Shown here piece after piece: positions 34,940-46,200 of a stretch of 64,000 nucleotides of DNA. The notes below the pieces were generated by a model, which had not been told where the DNA came from, made no database searches, and saw only the letters and a program-made list of their open reading frames with translations. The stretch comes from Paraconiothyrium sp. Pb-2020. Taxonomy: Eukaryota > Ascomycota > Dothideomycetes > Pleosporales > Didymosphaeriaceae. Position numbers and translations under genes: made by a program. The number at the start of each line of letters is the position of its first letter. The first letter of the stretch is position 1. The stretch lies in the NCBI GenBank assembly GCA_022419385.1, contig JAJUBI010000007.1:591768-655767 (forward strand). Direction: 5' to 3'.

Positions 34940-35488
34940 GAAAGTCTAGATATTAGACTAAAGGCTAGATTACCTTATAGTAAACTATAAAGATTACTAC
35001 TATTAGAGAAGGTATAAGTATGTCTTAAGAACTACTTTACCCTCTTTAGAACTATTCTATAAACTAGCTACTTTTAGCTTTACTTCTTTCTAATTTAGCT
35101 TAGCCTCTAGAAACGCTAACTAATAATCCTTCTACTTATTAAGAAGTTTCTTCTATTTCTATAACTATAATATCTTTAAATAAGTATTAGCTAAACGCTA
35201 GGTAGCAGTAGTAGTAGTATTTAGGGTATTTTTTTAGGCCTTTTTAGCCTTAATAAGTTTAGCTAGAATTTTAGCTTAGGAATAATTAGTATTGCGCACT
35301 ATAAATAGTTAATATAAATAGAATTATAGTAGTAGATAATATACTCTTAGCTACTAAAATATTATTAATATTATAAGAGCCTTAGATATTTAAATAAATA
35401 TAAGCTTTATAAGTAAGATGCCTAGGTATATTATATAGAGAAAGTTTATAGTAAATCTTTAATTAATTGTAGCAAGAATAAGGTATAG
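34940..35488 (-). pseudogene. Partial aORF of G
   Basis: Minus-strand counterpart of the coiled-coil half of the Gypsy A aORF (1705-1956). The N-terminal Cys-cluster half is cut off by F2 at 35489. It includes TAGTAGTAGTATTTAGG, a small expansion absent from A. Confidence 0.4.
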
Positions 35489-35924
35489 TAAAATATTAAA
35501 CTCCTAAAGGGTAGCTAGTCCTAAAAGGGTTAAGGTTAGTTCTTAGGCAAGACAACTAAGAGAAGAAAGAAAAGTTTTATTAATATAGAAGTATCTCATA
35601 AAGTATAATAAGTTAATAAGGGAGCCTAAGTAAATCTAAACAATAGATTAATAAACAGGTTAAATATAAGTATAAAGACTCTATACTTAAGTTCCTATAT
35701 ACTTAGCCTAGGTAATAGTTAACTATTACTTATTAACTATTACTTGTTAACTATTAGTTACATAGTTAATAGTTAACTATTACTTATTAACTATTAGTTA
35801 TATAACTTCCCTTAGTGCCTAGTAGTATAGTTAAAATGTGTGCTCTACTCTAGATAAGCTAATAGTAAGTATTATTATAATATAAAATAAGGTCCTAACC
35901 CTTACTTAGGTCTAGATTCTAATA
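35489..35924 (-). repeat. 3' LTR of F2 (Gyp-2)
   Basis: 436 bp, the reverse complement of F's LTR (23520-23940) plus one 15 bp repeat step. It has five TTAACTATTA-type palindromic units. The candidate half duplication on the outer side is TATAG (35484-35488). Confidence 0.88.
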
Positions 35925-35942
35925 TTATCCCTCTCCTTTACA
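35925..35942 (-). other. Polypurine tract of F2
   Basis: Minus-strand AAAGGAGAGGGATAA next to the LTR start; it sets the orientation of F2. Confidence 0.8.
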
Positions 35943-36039
35943 GATTTATCCTTAAATTATATATTTCTAATTACTGTTATATAAGCGTAAGCCCCGCATC
36001 TACTAGTTTCTAGTAGGTAGCTATAATACCTTCTAACTT

Positions 36040-36500
36040 CTATTCCTGTTAACTCTATTTGTACAACAAAATTCTTAAGGCTAATATAACTATAAAAACT
36101 TTTTATATTAGGTATACTATAGAGTGTACTCTATATTATATTATACTTAATTCTAGTCTAAAGTGTACTAAATATATTTATATTAGAAAGCTATATATAG
36201 ATATATTATAGTTCTCTCTAGATAAGACTTGCAAGGAGTATAAGAAGAAAGTTAAAAAGAATAAAAAAAAATTAGTAACTATAATTATTTAGTTATTATA
36301 AAATAAAAGAATTTTAGTGTAGGCTAAAGAGTATATATATAAGAAGACCTTATATCTAGCTAATAAGTTAGCTAAGAATAGGGAGGAAATAAATATAGTA
36401 TTCTTTAACTATATTATTACTAATACCCTTATAAGTTTCTCTCTAACTGTGTAGTCTATAATAGATCTTATTAATAGTATAGTATCTCTATTAATTCTAA
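36040..36500 (+). pseudogene. Opposite-strand ORF (aORF) of Gyp-2
   Basis: Plus-strand frame, opposite to F2 pol, between the chromodomain and the polypurine tract. It reads NKILKANITIKTFYIR, then a Cys/Tyr cluster (E-C-T-L-Y ... L-K-C-T-K-Y ... K-L-Y; C-x2-C and C-x2-C-x6-C if Tyr replaces Cys), then a basic coiled-coil-like stretch (EYKKKVKKNKKK, LANKLAKNREE). Few stops, nearly all TAA/TAG. Position, strand and layout match the aORFs of Gyp-1 and M although the sequence is different. Function unknown. Confidence 0.55.
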
Positions 36501-36509
36501 GTTTCTAGA

Positions 36510-38668
36510 TATATCTCCCTTACCTTCTTTATTAGTTTATTATAAATTTATAAAGTTTCTTCTAACAGTTTTCTAGGTTATTCTAAAGTTTCTATATATC
36601 TTCCTTATGTAGGTATCCTTTCTATTTAATAAGGTATTTAGTAGTTCTGTTCCTCTAATATTTTAATAGAATATTTTTAACTTTAAATTTATTTTCTTTC
36701 TCTAGTTTATAATAGAAGGTAGTTTTAACTAGTGTTTCTAGGTCTGCTAGTCTTAAGTAGTCTATATAGAATACTAGGTATACTTTTATATTTAGTAGTA
36801 ATTCTAACCTATAGTTTACTAGTAATATTTATTTAGAAATATAAAATAGTTTAATTTTAATATAATCTAGTTTTTTGTGCTTCCTTTTCTAGGTTCTTAG
36901 ATTTTTTATAAGTAGGTATACTTTATCCCCCTTTTTTAGCTAAGGTGCTATTTTCTATTTTTAGTTTATATAAGAAATTGCTTACTATTAAGCTTTCTTA
37001 AGGTTTTCTTAAAGTTTTTTATAAATATTCTTTATTTTCTTAGCTATCTTAATAGCTTATTCTGTTTAGATGTTTGTAGGAAATATTTAATTAAAGAGAT
37101 ATAGATGTCTACTATAATTTATATAAAATAATATATAGCCTATTACAGCTACTACCTTATTATTATATACTAGTTATACTATTAGTAGTAAGAAAATCTA
37201 GTTATTCTTTTAGCTATTATAGTAGATGTATAGGTATATTTCTATTATTTAGTTTATATATTCTATTTATCTACCTATCTATAGGTAATATACAGTTAAT
37301 AACTTTCTTTTTATTTTAATAAGTGCTATAAGTGTTATCTAATAATTTAATATAAAGATTTTATCTCTATTACTTATAATTATCTTAGGAATTCCATAGT
37401 ATCTAATAAGTTAATTTAAAATAAGGAAGATAAGTTCCTTAGCTATAGTTATTTTAAGGTATAGTATTAACTTAATATACTTAGTAAGTTAATATATAAT
37501 TACTAGAATAAAGTTATATTTAATTCCTATAACTAGGTCTTTAGATTTTAGTAATCTAGTAATAAAGTCTATTGTAATATCTTTCTATAGGGCTGTTAGT
37601 ATTTTAATTACTTATATTCCTCTATATTTAAGATATATAATATATTTATTCTTTTAGTAGTCTATTTATTTATATATAAAGTCTGTTACTGCTTCCTTAA
37701 TTCCTTTAAAGCTGTAGTTTTATTAGATAAGTTCTATTATTTTCTTAATACCTAGGTATCCATACATAGGGTTATTATAGTATTATTAGATAATTTTAGT
37801 TTATAGTTCCTTTAGTACTTCTCTTATAGCTATAAGAAGTTAGTTAAGTTCTACTATTAGGTCTAGAGATCTATCTTTAGTTTTATAAAGAATTATAAAG
37901 AAGGTCTTAACTTTTTCTTTTACTAAATTACTTTATCTACTAAGTGTATCTACTTATCTATTTTCTTTTCCTACTACGGATTATTCTAAACTTATATTAT
38001 CTAGTAGTTTATAACTATCTTTATTATCTTAGTGTAAGCTCTTTTATTATTATAAACCTTAGAAGGTTCTTATAATCTATATAGATTTCTAATATTAAGT
38101 AGCTAAGAGTATAGATTCTCTAGTATTTTAATACTTTTACTATAGTGTAGAGTTCTTTATTATGCATATTATATTATGTCTCTGTGTTATTAAACTTATA
38201 TAAGTAGTAAGTAATTAGATACTATTTACTATTTTATTCTTATTTTATACATACGCCTAGCGCGAGGTTACTAGTATATATTTTAAAGTATAGTAGTTCT
38301 CTGTCTCTAAAGTGTATAAGAACTAGTTCTATAATATATACTATCTTTAGAAGTTAGAATAATATTCTACACTCTACTATCTATATAAAGAGTGTGCCTT
38401 TCTTTATAAGGTTTATTAAGGGTATTATAATCTTTGCATAGTCCTTAATAAACTATTAGTTAAATCTATAGAATTTTAAAAAATTCTTAAATATTCTTAT
38501 ATTCTTTAGTATTAGCTAGTTCTTAATATATTTAACCTTACTTAGTACTATCTTAATTACGTTTATAGTAACAATATGTTCTAGAAATTTAAGTTATTTA
38601 ATATTAAATTAGTATTTCTTAAGTTTAATTCTTAGGTATATTTTATCTAGGGCTTTTAGTACTGTCTC
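36510..38668 (-). pseudogene. F2 pol 3' portion with chromodomain
   Basis: On the minus strand the chromodomain at about 36520-36690 reads ENKFKVKNILLKYQ, TTKYLIK*KGYLHKED with Trp changed to stop. Integrase C-terminus lies near 36700-36800 (VYLVFYID). Integrase and RNase H continue to about 38600. It supplies the C-terminal part missing from F. Confidence 0.78.
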
Positions 38669-41600
38669 TATTTTTTAAATACTTTAACTATTACTAACAT
38701 TTCCTTATTATAGATATTATAGTTAAGTTCCGCTTTTTATATATTTTAGAAGTAATAGTTATATAGGTGTTTTTTATCTATTTCTAGATCTTACTAGAGT
38801 AGGCACACTTTTATAGCAAAATTTAATATATCTATCTCTAGTATAGTAGAATAGTAGGGATTAAAGATTTATAAAATAGGTTCTTTAGTAAATTCTTTCT
38901 TAAGTTAATCTATTACTTATTAGCATTTATCTATCTATTTAAAGGATACTTCTTTCTTAGTTAGCCTTATAAGAGGCTCTATTATCTTTATCTAGTTAGA
39001 AATAAACTTTCTATAATAGTTATAAAATTCTAAAAAGAATTAAATATTTTTAATATTTTTTAGTTCTCTCTAGTCTAAAATCTCTTATAGTTTTATTTAC
39101 TTAATCTTAAGCTTTCTAGGTTCTACTATAAACTCTAGAAAGATAGTTTAGATAATATAAAATTTATATTTCTTAAGCTTTAGATATAGCTTAGCTTTAC
39201 TTATATAGTTTAGTATTTCTTCTATATACTTTTAGTAGTTCTATTTATTATTTAAGTATATTAAGATATTATCTAGGTATACTATAGTATACTTACTAAT
39301 ATACCTTTAGAGTATAGTATTAATTTATTTTTAAAAAACTACTAAGGTAGTAGTAAGCCTAAAGGGTATAATATTATATTTAAATAGCCCTAGTTTTATT
39401 CTAAAGGCGGTTTTCTACTCCTTACCTTTTTTTATTCTAATTTAGTAGTACGTATTTTTTATATCTAAGTAGGTAAAAATTTTTATATCTTAGAGTTAGT
39501 CTTATAGATCTAAGATTAAGGGTAATAGGTACCTATTCTTAATTATAATAGTATTTATTTTTCTAAAGTTAATATAAAACTATAGTTCTAGGTTATTCTT
39601 CTTCTCTATAAAAGTAACTCTATAGGCTATAGAAGACTAGAAAGGCCTAATATACTTATATTTAAAATTATTTTTAATATATTGTTTAGTAACCTTAAGC
39701 TCTTATTTAGTTATTTTATATACTAGCCCCTATATAGGTTATTTTTCTTTCTTTAGTCTAATTTTGCAGTCCTATTTAGCGTATTCTAGAAGGTATTCTT
39801 CTAGTTTATTAAAGATATCTATAAACCCCTAGTATTAATTTAGTATTTCTAGGGTAAGTTCCTTACTAGCTGCTAACTAGTATAGGTATTAGACTTATTT
39901 TATTCTCTAGTAGATAGTTAGGTTAACCTACTTTAACTATAGTATTTCTAAGATTATATCTTACTAATTATCTATTTTAGCTAAATTTATAATAAAATTA
40001 TTATTAACTAGTTCTTTAGATAGAAAGATTCCTAGTATAGTTTCTATATAGATTTGTTTCAAAAAAGGCAGTCTCTTAATATTAAATAAGGTTCTTTTTT
40101 TTATTTTATTAGTATAGTAGAGCCCTTTATCTTTTATAAAGTTTTTAGAGATAAAGTTTCTTATTACTCTACTATTAATTATTACTCTAATTAGTTTTTC
40201 TTAGTATTCTTTCTAAATTATAATATATAGTCCCTATATACCCCTTAAGGCTTCTTTACTTTTTAGCTAATACTTTATTTATATCTTTTTAGCTATATAC
40301 TAAGGGCACTTATTTTTAAGGTACTTATATTAAGGTTACTCTTTTATATATTTAATTAGTAAGAGGGGTCTAGAGGCTAGTACTAAGTATCTTTTATACT
40401 TCTTTTCTAAGTGCTACCTATATACTTTATCCCTTAAAATAAGATTATTATAGGGGTTATCTATTATTTAGATTAGAAAGGCGTAATACTTCCTTTTTAG
40501 AGTTAGATATATTAGGTAGTTATCTATAATATATAATATCTATAATAACTTATAATACGCTAGGTATTTAGTTAGTATTTAGAAGTTATTTACTTTTATA
40601 AATTTTACTAATTTATCTAAGTGTTCTTTCTTAACTAGAATCTAGTACTTTATTATAACTTAAGATATATAAGCCTTATCTACTTATTTAATTTTATTAG
40701 TAATCTAAGCCTATTTTTGTTTATTTAGTATTTCCTTTACTAGAACTATATTTTATTCTACCTATTTATTAAAGCTTATAAACTTTGTATTTTATAAAAA
40801 CTAGATTTTTTAGTTTTTATAAACCTTATAGATAGTTTCCCTATACAAATTCTTATAGTAGAAGTGTAGGCCTTTAATTATTTATTATATATCTTTAGTT
40901 CTAACTAGTCTAGCCACTTTATATATTAGTCCTATAGACTAAAAATATTTAATTTCTCCTATATAGATATTCTTACTAGGGGATATAAGTGCCTCTTATA
41001 TTAGTAATAAGGAGAAGAGTTTATCTCCTCTTAGGGTTAACTAAAATAAAGTATCTATTAATCTATTTAAGTTGCTATTTTCTTTTTTGCTATTAGATTT
41101 GCTTTCTAAATCTTTAGTATTATAAAATTCTAGAACTTAGGTATTCTACTCCTCTAGCTATAGAATTATTTAGCCTTTCTAAGTTACTATTAGCCTTTTT
41201 TCTATAGGCTAGTATCCTGTGTCCCTTTTTATTTTTATATATAATATATATATATCTTAGAAATATTTAGCCTAATAAGTAGTTTTATATTTCTTACTAT
41301 TAGCTAGCTTCTTTTTAGTTTTCTTTAAAGTTTCTTACTTCTTTAGTTTCTTTTTAGTACCTTTTATAGACTTCTTCTAGCTTTTATTTAGGTAGTTTCT
41401 AGTAATATAGCCCTTTTTACTATAGCTAAAGTAAGTACCTTCTTTATATTACTTTTTCTTTATTATATTCTAACTTAATCCCTTTTCTTTATTAGTATCT
41501 AAGACTATTAGATCCCCTTTATTATAGGTTTTATAGTTTTAACTATTTATACTATATCTACTTTCTTCTTTATTATCTTATTTCTATAAGAATAACTTAT

Positions 41601-42380
41601 TATCTACTTAAACAGCTTATTTAATTATTATAGGTAGAGTTATTATTTTCTCTATCTAGATTATTTTATACCTAATATCTAATTTAAGTTTTTTATAGAA
41701 CTTTTATATTAGAGCTCATTCTCTATAGTCTAAAATCTTATTAGCTAGCTATTTAAATACTAATATATAGGCTGCTACTATTTTAGTTTATTAAAGCTTT
41801 AAAAGTTTCTATTTAGCTATATATTCTATATTAATATTACTAAAGGTTAGTTAGAGCTTTTACTTAAAATAAGTATAGTTTATAAAAATAAGATTAGTTT
41901 TTATTTTTTAGTTATCTACTTAGTTTACCCTCTAGTCTATAAAATAACTATTAAACTAGTCTATTACTTTACTTATAAAGTAGATTACTATATAAGCTAC
42001 CTTCTAATCTTCTTTTCTAAGATATTCCTAATTTAAATCGAAATAGAGAGATATAAAGGCTAGAAATCCCTTAAGCTTAGTTTTTATTCTATTAAACTTT
42101 TTTAGATTAGCTAGTTTTAAGGGTCTACTTCTTATTCTAAGCTCTATTTACTAAATTTATTTTTTTATTATTTTATTAGCCCTCTCTTCTTTTCTTTTTA
42201 ATATAGCTTTTACTTATTTTACTAACTTATTATAGGCATCCTTTTACCTTTAGTTTTCTTTATTTAGATAGTTAAGTTGTTTCTTTATCTAAACTAGGTC
42301 TATTAGGTCTAATAACATTAGTTAGTTTACTATAGAAGCTATTATTTAGTAAGGGTAACTTAGGTATATACCTATAAAGA
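38668..42380 (-). pseudogene. H gag-pol remnant
   Basis: Same order and same decayed motifs as Gypsy A on the minus strand: gag knuckle with Tyr substitutions, protease, RT with YLDN. It lacks the integrase and chromodomain of Gyp-1, which are replaced by the Gyp-2 equivalents across the junction. About 540 bp of RT-RNase H coverage is duplicated because the breakpoints are not at equivalent positions in the two families. Interrupted throughout. Confidence 0.75.
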
Positions 42381-42403
42381 CTCTTAAAATATAATTATTA
42401 AAG

Positions 42404-42527
42404 TATAATAGAGCCTCCTTAACACTATACTAAGCTGCAGCCTAGTTAGGGTTCTAGTAAGAAATAAGTAGCATATAGGGTTATATAAGTTATATATAGT
42501 GTAGTGGAGTACAATGTGTAAGGTAAA
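42404..42527 (-). repeat. Truncated 5' LTR of H with a ~22 bp extra segment
   Basis: First ~90 bp match the Gyp-1 LTR, then a segment GTGTAGTGGAGTACAATG at 42499-42520 absent from other copies, then the consensus GGTAAA. Element I begins with TGTTTGGC at 42528. Confidence 0.65.
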
Positions 42528-43139
42528 TGTTTGGCAAGAATAGGGGTATATAGGGTAGAGTAGCAGAATAAGAGGCTAATAGGCTCTTAGGCCTTATAAA
42601 GAGTAGGAAAAGAGTATTATTAGACCTTAATATAGTAAAAATAGTACCTAGTATTCTAATGCAAATAGAGCCTTAGTCTAATAACCTCTTAGTATATAAA
42701 TATACTACTATAAAATGGCGACCTACTCCTAACTTAAAAACATAACTTTAGGCCTTAGAAAGGCTATACCTAGGAGCTAGTATAAGGCACTATTAAATAA
42801 TAAAAGGAAAAGAAAAGAGGGGCAAAAAAGAGCTAAATATATAATTAGTAGAGTATATAGAGAAGGGAAGTAAATAGACCTTAAGAATAAAAGCCTAGCC
42901 CCTATATAAAATAAGGCGCTGGTAATTAGATAGGTCTATAGGCCTCTTAGACTTTCTAAATTTTAGTAAAGTTGTGCACTAAGTATCTAAAGAATTAATA
43001 AATTATAAACTACTAGTATCTACTAAGTAGTTACTAAGCAGCCTAAGAGCCTATTAGAATATAGGTATATGCTTTCTAGCACCTAGTTAGTTCTAGTATC
43101 TAGTTAGTATAGTAAAGAAGGTTTATAAACTAACTATAG

Positions 43140-43510
43140 TATAACTAGGGTACTTTCTAGTATCTAGTCTAGTATCTAGTCTAGTATCCAGTCTAGTATC
43201 TAGTTAGTATAACTAAGAGGTTTATAAACCTATTATAGCGTGGCTAGGATACTTTCTAGCAGCTAGTACTAAGTCTAGTATTTAGTCTAGTATCTAGTCT
43301 AGTATTTAGTCTAGTATCTAGTCTAGTATCTAGTCCAGCATCTAGTTAGTATAACTAAGAGGTTTGTAAACCTATTATAGCGTAGCTAGAATACTTCTTA
43401 GTAGCTAGTACTAAGTCCGGCGTCTAGTCTAGTATCTAGTCTAGTATTTAATTTAGTATCTAGTTTAACGCCTAAGCTAGTCTTAGAGCCTAGTATCTAG
43501 TTAGTATAGC
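43140..43510. repeat. Minisatellite TAGTATCTAGTC in the leader of I
   Basis: Blocks of a 12 bp unit (TCTAGTATCTAG / TTTAGTCTAGTA), interspersed three times with a longer ~70 bp unit containing ACTAAGAGGTTTATAAACCTATTATAGCG. The longer unit includes the palindrome GGTTTATAAACC. No coding frame. Confidence 0.85.
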
Positions 43511-44140
43511 TAAGAGGTTTAGGAACCTGCTGCAGCGTAACTAAATAGTAAAAAAAACTAAAGTACTATTAGAGTAAAGCAGTAATACTTACTAATATTA
43601 TAGTATAAAAAGAAGCTATGCATAGAGCAGAGCTATAATAAAAAGAAATCTAAGGACCTCTTAGACTATAGCCTAAACTAGATTTAGAAAAGAAAGGAAA
43701 AGAAAATTTATAAAAGAAGAAAGTAGTAGGTAGTATACTGCCTAGAAATAGAATCTAGGTAAGATAATAGTAGGTGTAATAGGGCTAATAGATCTTATAA
43801 GTTAAAGCAAACCCGCAAAAAAGTATAAAAAGGGAATAAATATAACCTCTTTATAGGAGTATAATTAAAATAACTGCCCCTAAGAATACTAATAGCCTCT
43901 TAGCCCTAGCTAATAAGCACCTAGCGCATTAATAAGCTATAACTAACTATATTAAATCTACTAGTACCCTAGGCTGTTGCCCATTACAATACCTACTAGA
44001 TATATAGACACTCTACTATCTAAGAACCTGTTAGACTAGGCCTAGAGCCTTAAGGATATAGTTACTAAAATTGTAAAAGTAATATAGGTAATAAGTATAA
44101 AAGTAACTAGAATACCTAGAACCTATTCTAATATAGAGTA
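43511..44140. other. Leader of I without recognised gene
   Basis: Contains a TATA-like TATAAAAAGGGAATAAATA near 43825. I see no reading frame I can name; it may hold the primer-binding site and the start of gag. Confidence 0.4.
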
Positions 44141-46200
44141 GTAGAACTAGATCTATAGGCTTCTTAGCTGCCCCTTATATTTAATAGTAATAACGTTACC
44201 CATTTCCTGCGTAAATATAAGAAAAGAGCCAGCTACTATAGTTACTTACTAAAGAAAATAGTAGAGCGCCTTAGAGGTTACTATACTATAGAGGTCTAAG
44301 AGGTTATTAAGTACTCTAGCACTATTAAATATACTAATATAATTATAAATAAGGATTAGTTATATATACGTAAGAATATAAGAGTACACTAGAAATCTAG
44401 AGACTAAGCCTAACTTAAAGAAAGTAAGGTAGCACTCTAATAATAGCTTCTTAAATACTAGCAAATAGACTAGCTAGATATATAGGAGTACCTTAATTAC
44501 TTCTTAGTTAGGTTTAGATACTATGTTAAAGTAGTAAGTGTATACTAAAAGAATAAAGCGTTCTATACTCTAAAAGGTCTTTAGCTAAAATTAGCAGTTA
44601 AGATCCTAATAAAAAACAACTAGTTAGTAGACTAGTAAAAAGGCATAGATTATAACATAATTATAAAATTCTTAAATCTAAAAACACAGAAACAGTATTA
44701 GAAATACCTCTTATAACCTAGAAAGCTACTATTTCTAAAGCTAATAACCTCTTAGAGTCTAGTAGAAATAGAAAACTATAAAGATAATAGATTTAGATTT
44801 TAGTAGCCTAAATATGCGCTAGTGTATCTCTATAGAATTCTAGGAGTGTAAGCGCCCTTAGGCTTTAAGCCTATATAAAGTAAAATTAATAATCTAGTAG
44901 ATAGGCTTAGGAACATAACTCTAAATTAAGTAATAATTTAATACTAGAACCCTTAAGAGAACAAACTCCTGAGTAACCTAGTTATTTAGTATAAAGTAGA
45001 GTAGAAAGTAGGACAAGAACTAGTAGATATAATAATAATATATCTAAGTAGCTCTTAGATACTATAGAATAGATATAAATAGCCTAGAATAAAAGTGTAG
45101 GCCTATTAGCCCTAGAACTAATAGTTAAAATACTATAACTAAGACTAGTAGCTGCCAGCAGCCTTATAAGCCTAGCAGCACTAGAGACTAATAGACTCTT
45201 AAGTAGAATATAGTGCTACATCTATATATATAATATTAGCTATAGTAGTAGGCCTAGGGGGAGCAATAGACACTAGCTATTTTAAATATAGTAGAGACTA
45301 TAGGGATAAGGTTAGAGTATGCCTAGAGAGATAGCGTATAGTTAATAATAAATAGTTCTAGTATAATGCTAATATAAGGTAACTCTAATAGGGCATAGGC
45401 CTAAGCTAATCTTAGGGTAATAGAAATATTAGTAAAATAGACCTATATTTCTACTAGAATAAGTATCTCTAGGATCTAGTGTAGTAGTAGTTCTAGTAAG
45501 ATCTACTTAAAGCTAGAGCCCTATAGATACTAGAGAAGGTTAAAAATAGAGCCTGCATATTAGTAGTAATATACTAAGTAGAATTATTAGGTGTTAACAG
45601 TATAATAATTATAATTAATAAAAGTAGGGCATTAGGTCTTATTAATAAAGACAAGTTTAAAAGAGAATAGAGAGAACTATATATTCTAATAGACTTTTAA
45701 AAGTAGATAGGATAAGTTATAGGTATTAGCTTAATAGCTATACACTATAAATAAAGGGAAAGTCTAAGAGAGTAATAGACAGCGCTAGTAGTATTAGTAA
45801 TACTAAGACTAGAAATATAAGTATAAAAAAATAATAAAGGTATTATTTAGATCTTATACAGCGTAGGCAAGCGAGTTAACTTTAATAATATAAAAATAGA
45901 AGATATAGATAAGCTAAATAATATAGAACTTAGGTAGAAATTTATAGTGCTAAAGAAAAAAACTAGGCAGCTAAAGCTAGTAGATGGCCTTATTAGAGAT
46001 ATAGATTATATAATTAAACAGCTCCTAGACACCTATATATAGGTTAGTATATATAATATTCTAAGTAATATGCCCTTGCTTAAGAAAGTACTATTTAAAG
46101 ATAGCCTTATAAAAGAAAAAACTAAGCGGCTTAGCCTTTAAGGAGTATATATATAAGTAGAGAAGATTAACTATAGTATAGAGTAAGTAGTGTACCTAAG
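44140..46200 (+). pseudogene. I gag-like remnant
   Basis: Long plus-strand frame with stops almost only at TAA/TAG, readable from RKYKKRASYYSYLLKK near 44210 onward (for example QEYLNYFLVRFRYYVKV near 44480). It is rich in Gln, Leu and Lys, as expected of a Gypsy capsid. A candidate knuckle with Y-F-K-Y-S near 45276 is weak. Assigned to gag by position upstream of the protease. Confidence 0.6.

Larger units (their letters stand above)
29043..35488 (+). mobile_element. G: Gyp-1 chromovirus, 3' LTR missing
   Basis: 5' LTR at 29043-29524, gag, protease, RT, RNase H, integrase and chromodomain in order on the plus strand, then part of the 3' region. It ends abruptly at 35488, where a Gyp-2 LTR in the opposite orientation begins. 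All frames are heavily RIP-mutated; all four knuckle ligands are lost. It is inserted in F. Confidence 0.9.
35489..38668 (-). mobile_element. F2: 3' half of a Gyp-2 element, minus strand
   Basis: 3' LTR at 35489-35924, a polypurine tract, an opposite-strand ORF, then chromodomain, integrase, RNase H and RT connection on the minus strand. Near 38664-38671 the Gyp-2 sequence switches to Gyp-1 sequence of the same orientation (H). At the switch both families have TCTCTATTTTTT-like sequence. Gyp-2 parts match F up to about F position 27110. Confidence 0.85.
38668..42527 (-). mobile_element. H: 5' half of a Gyp-1 element, minus strand
   Basis: Continues from the F2 junction with Gyp-1 RNase H/RT (YLDN block near 39265-39300), protease (near 40160), gag with a decayed knuckle (near 41405-41445), and a 5' LTR cut at 42527 by element I. 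It matches 3768-7600 of Gypsy A closely. With F2 it makes a chimera with a Gyp-2 3' end and a Gyp-1 5' end. Confidence 0.88.
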
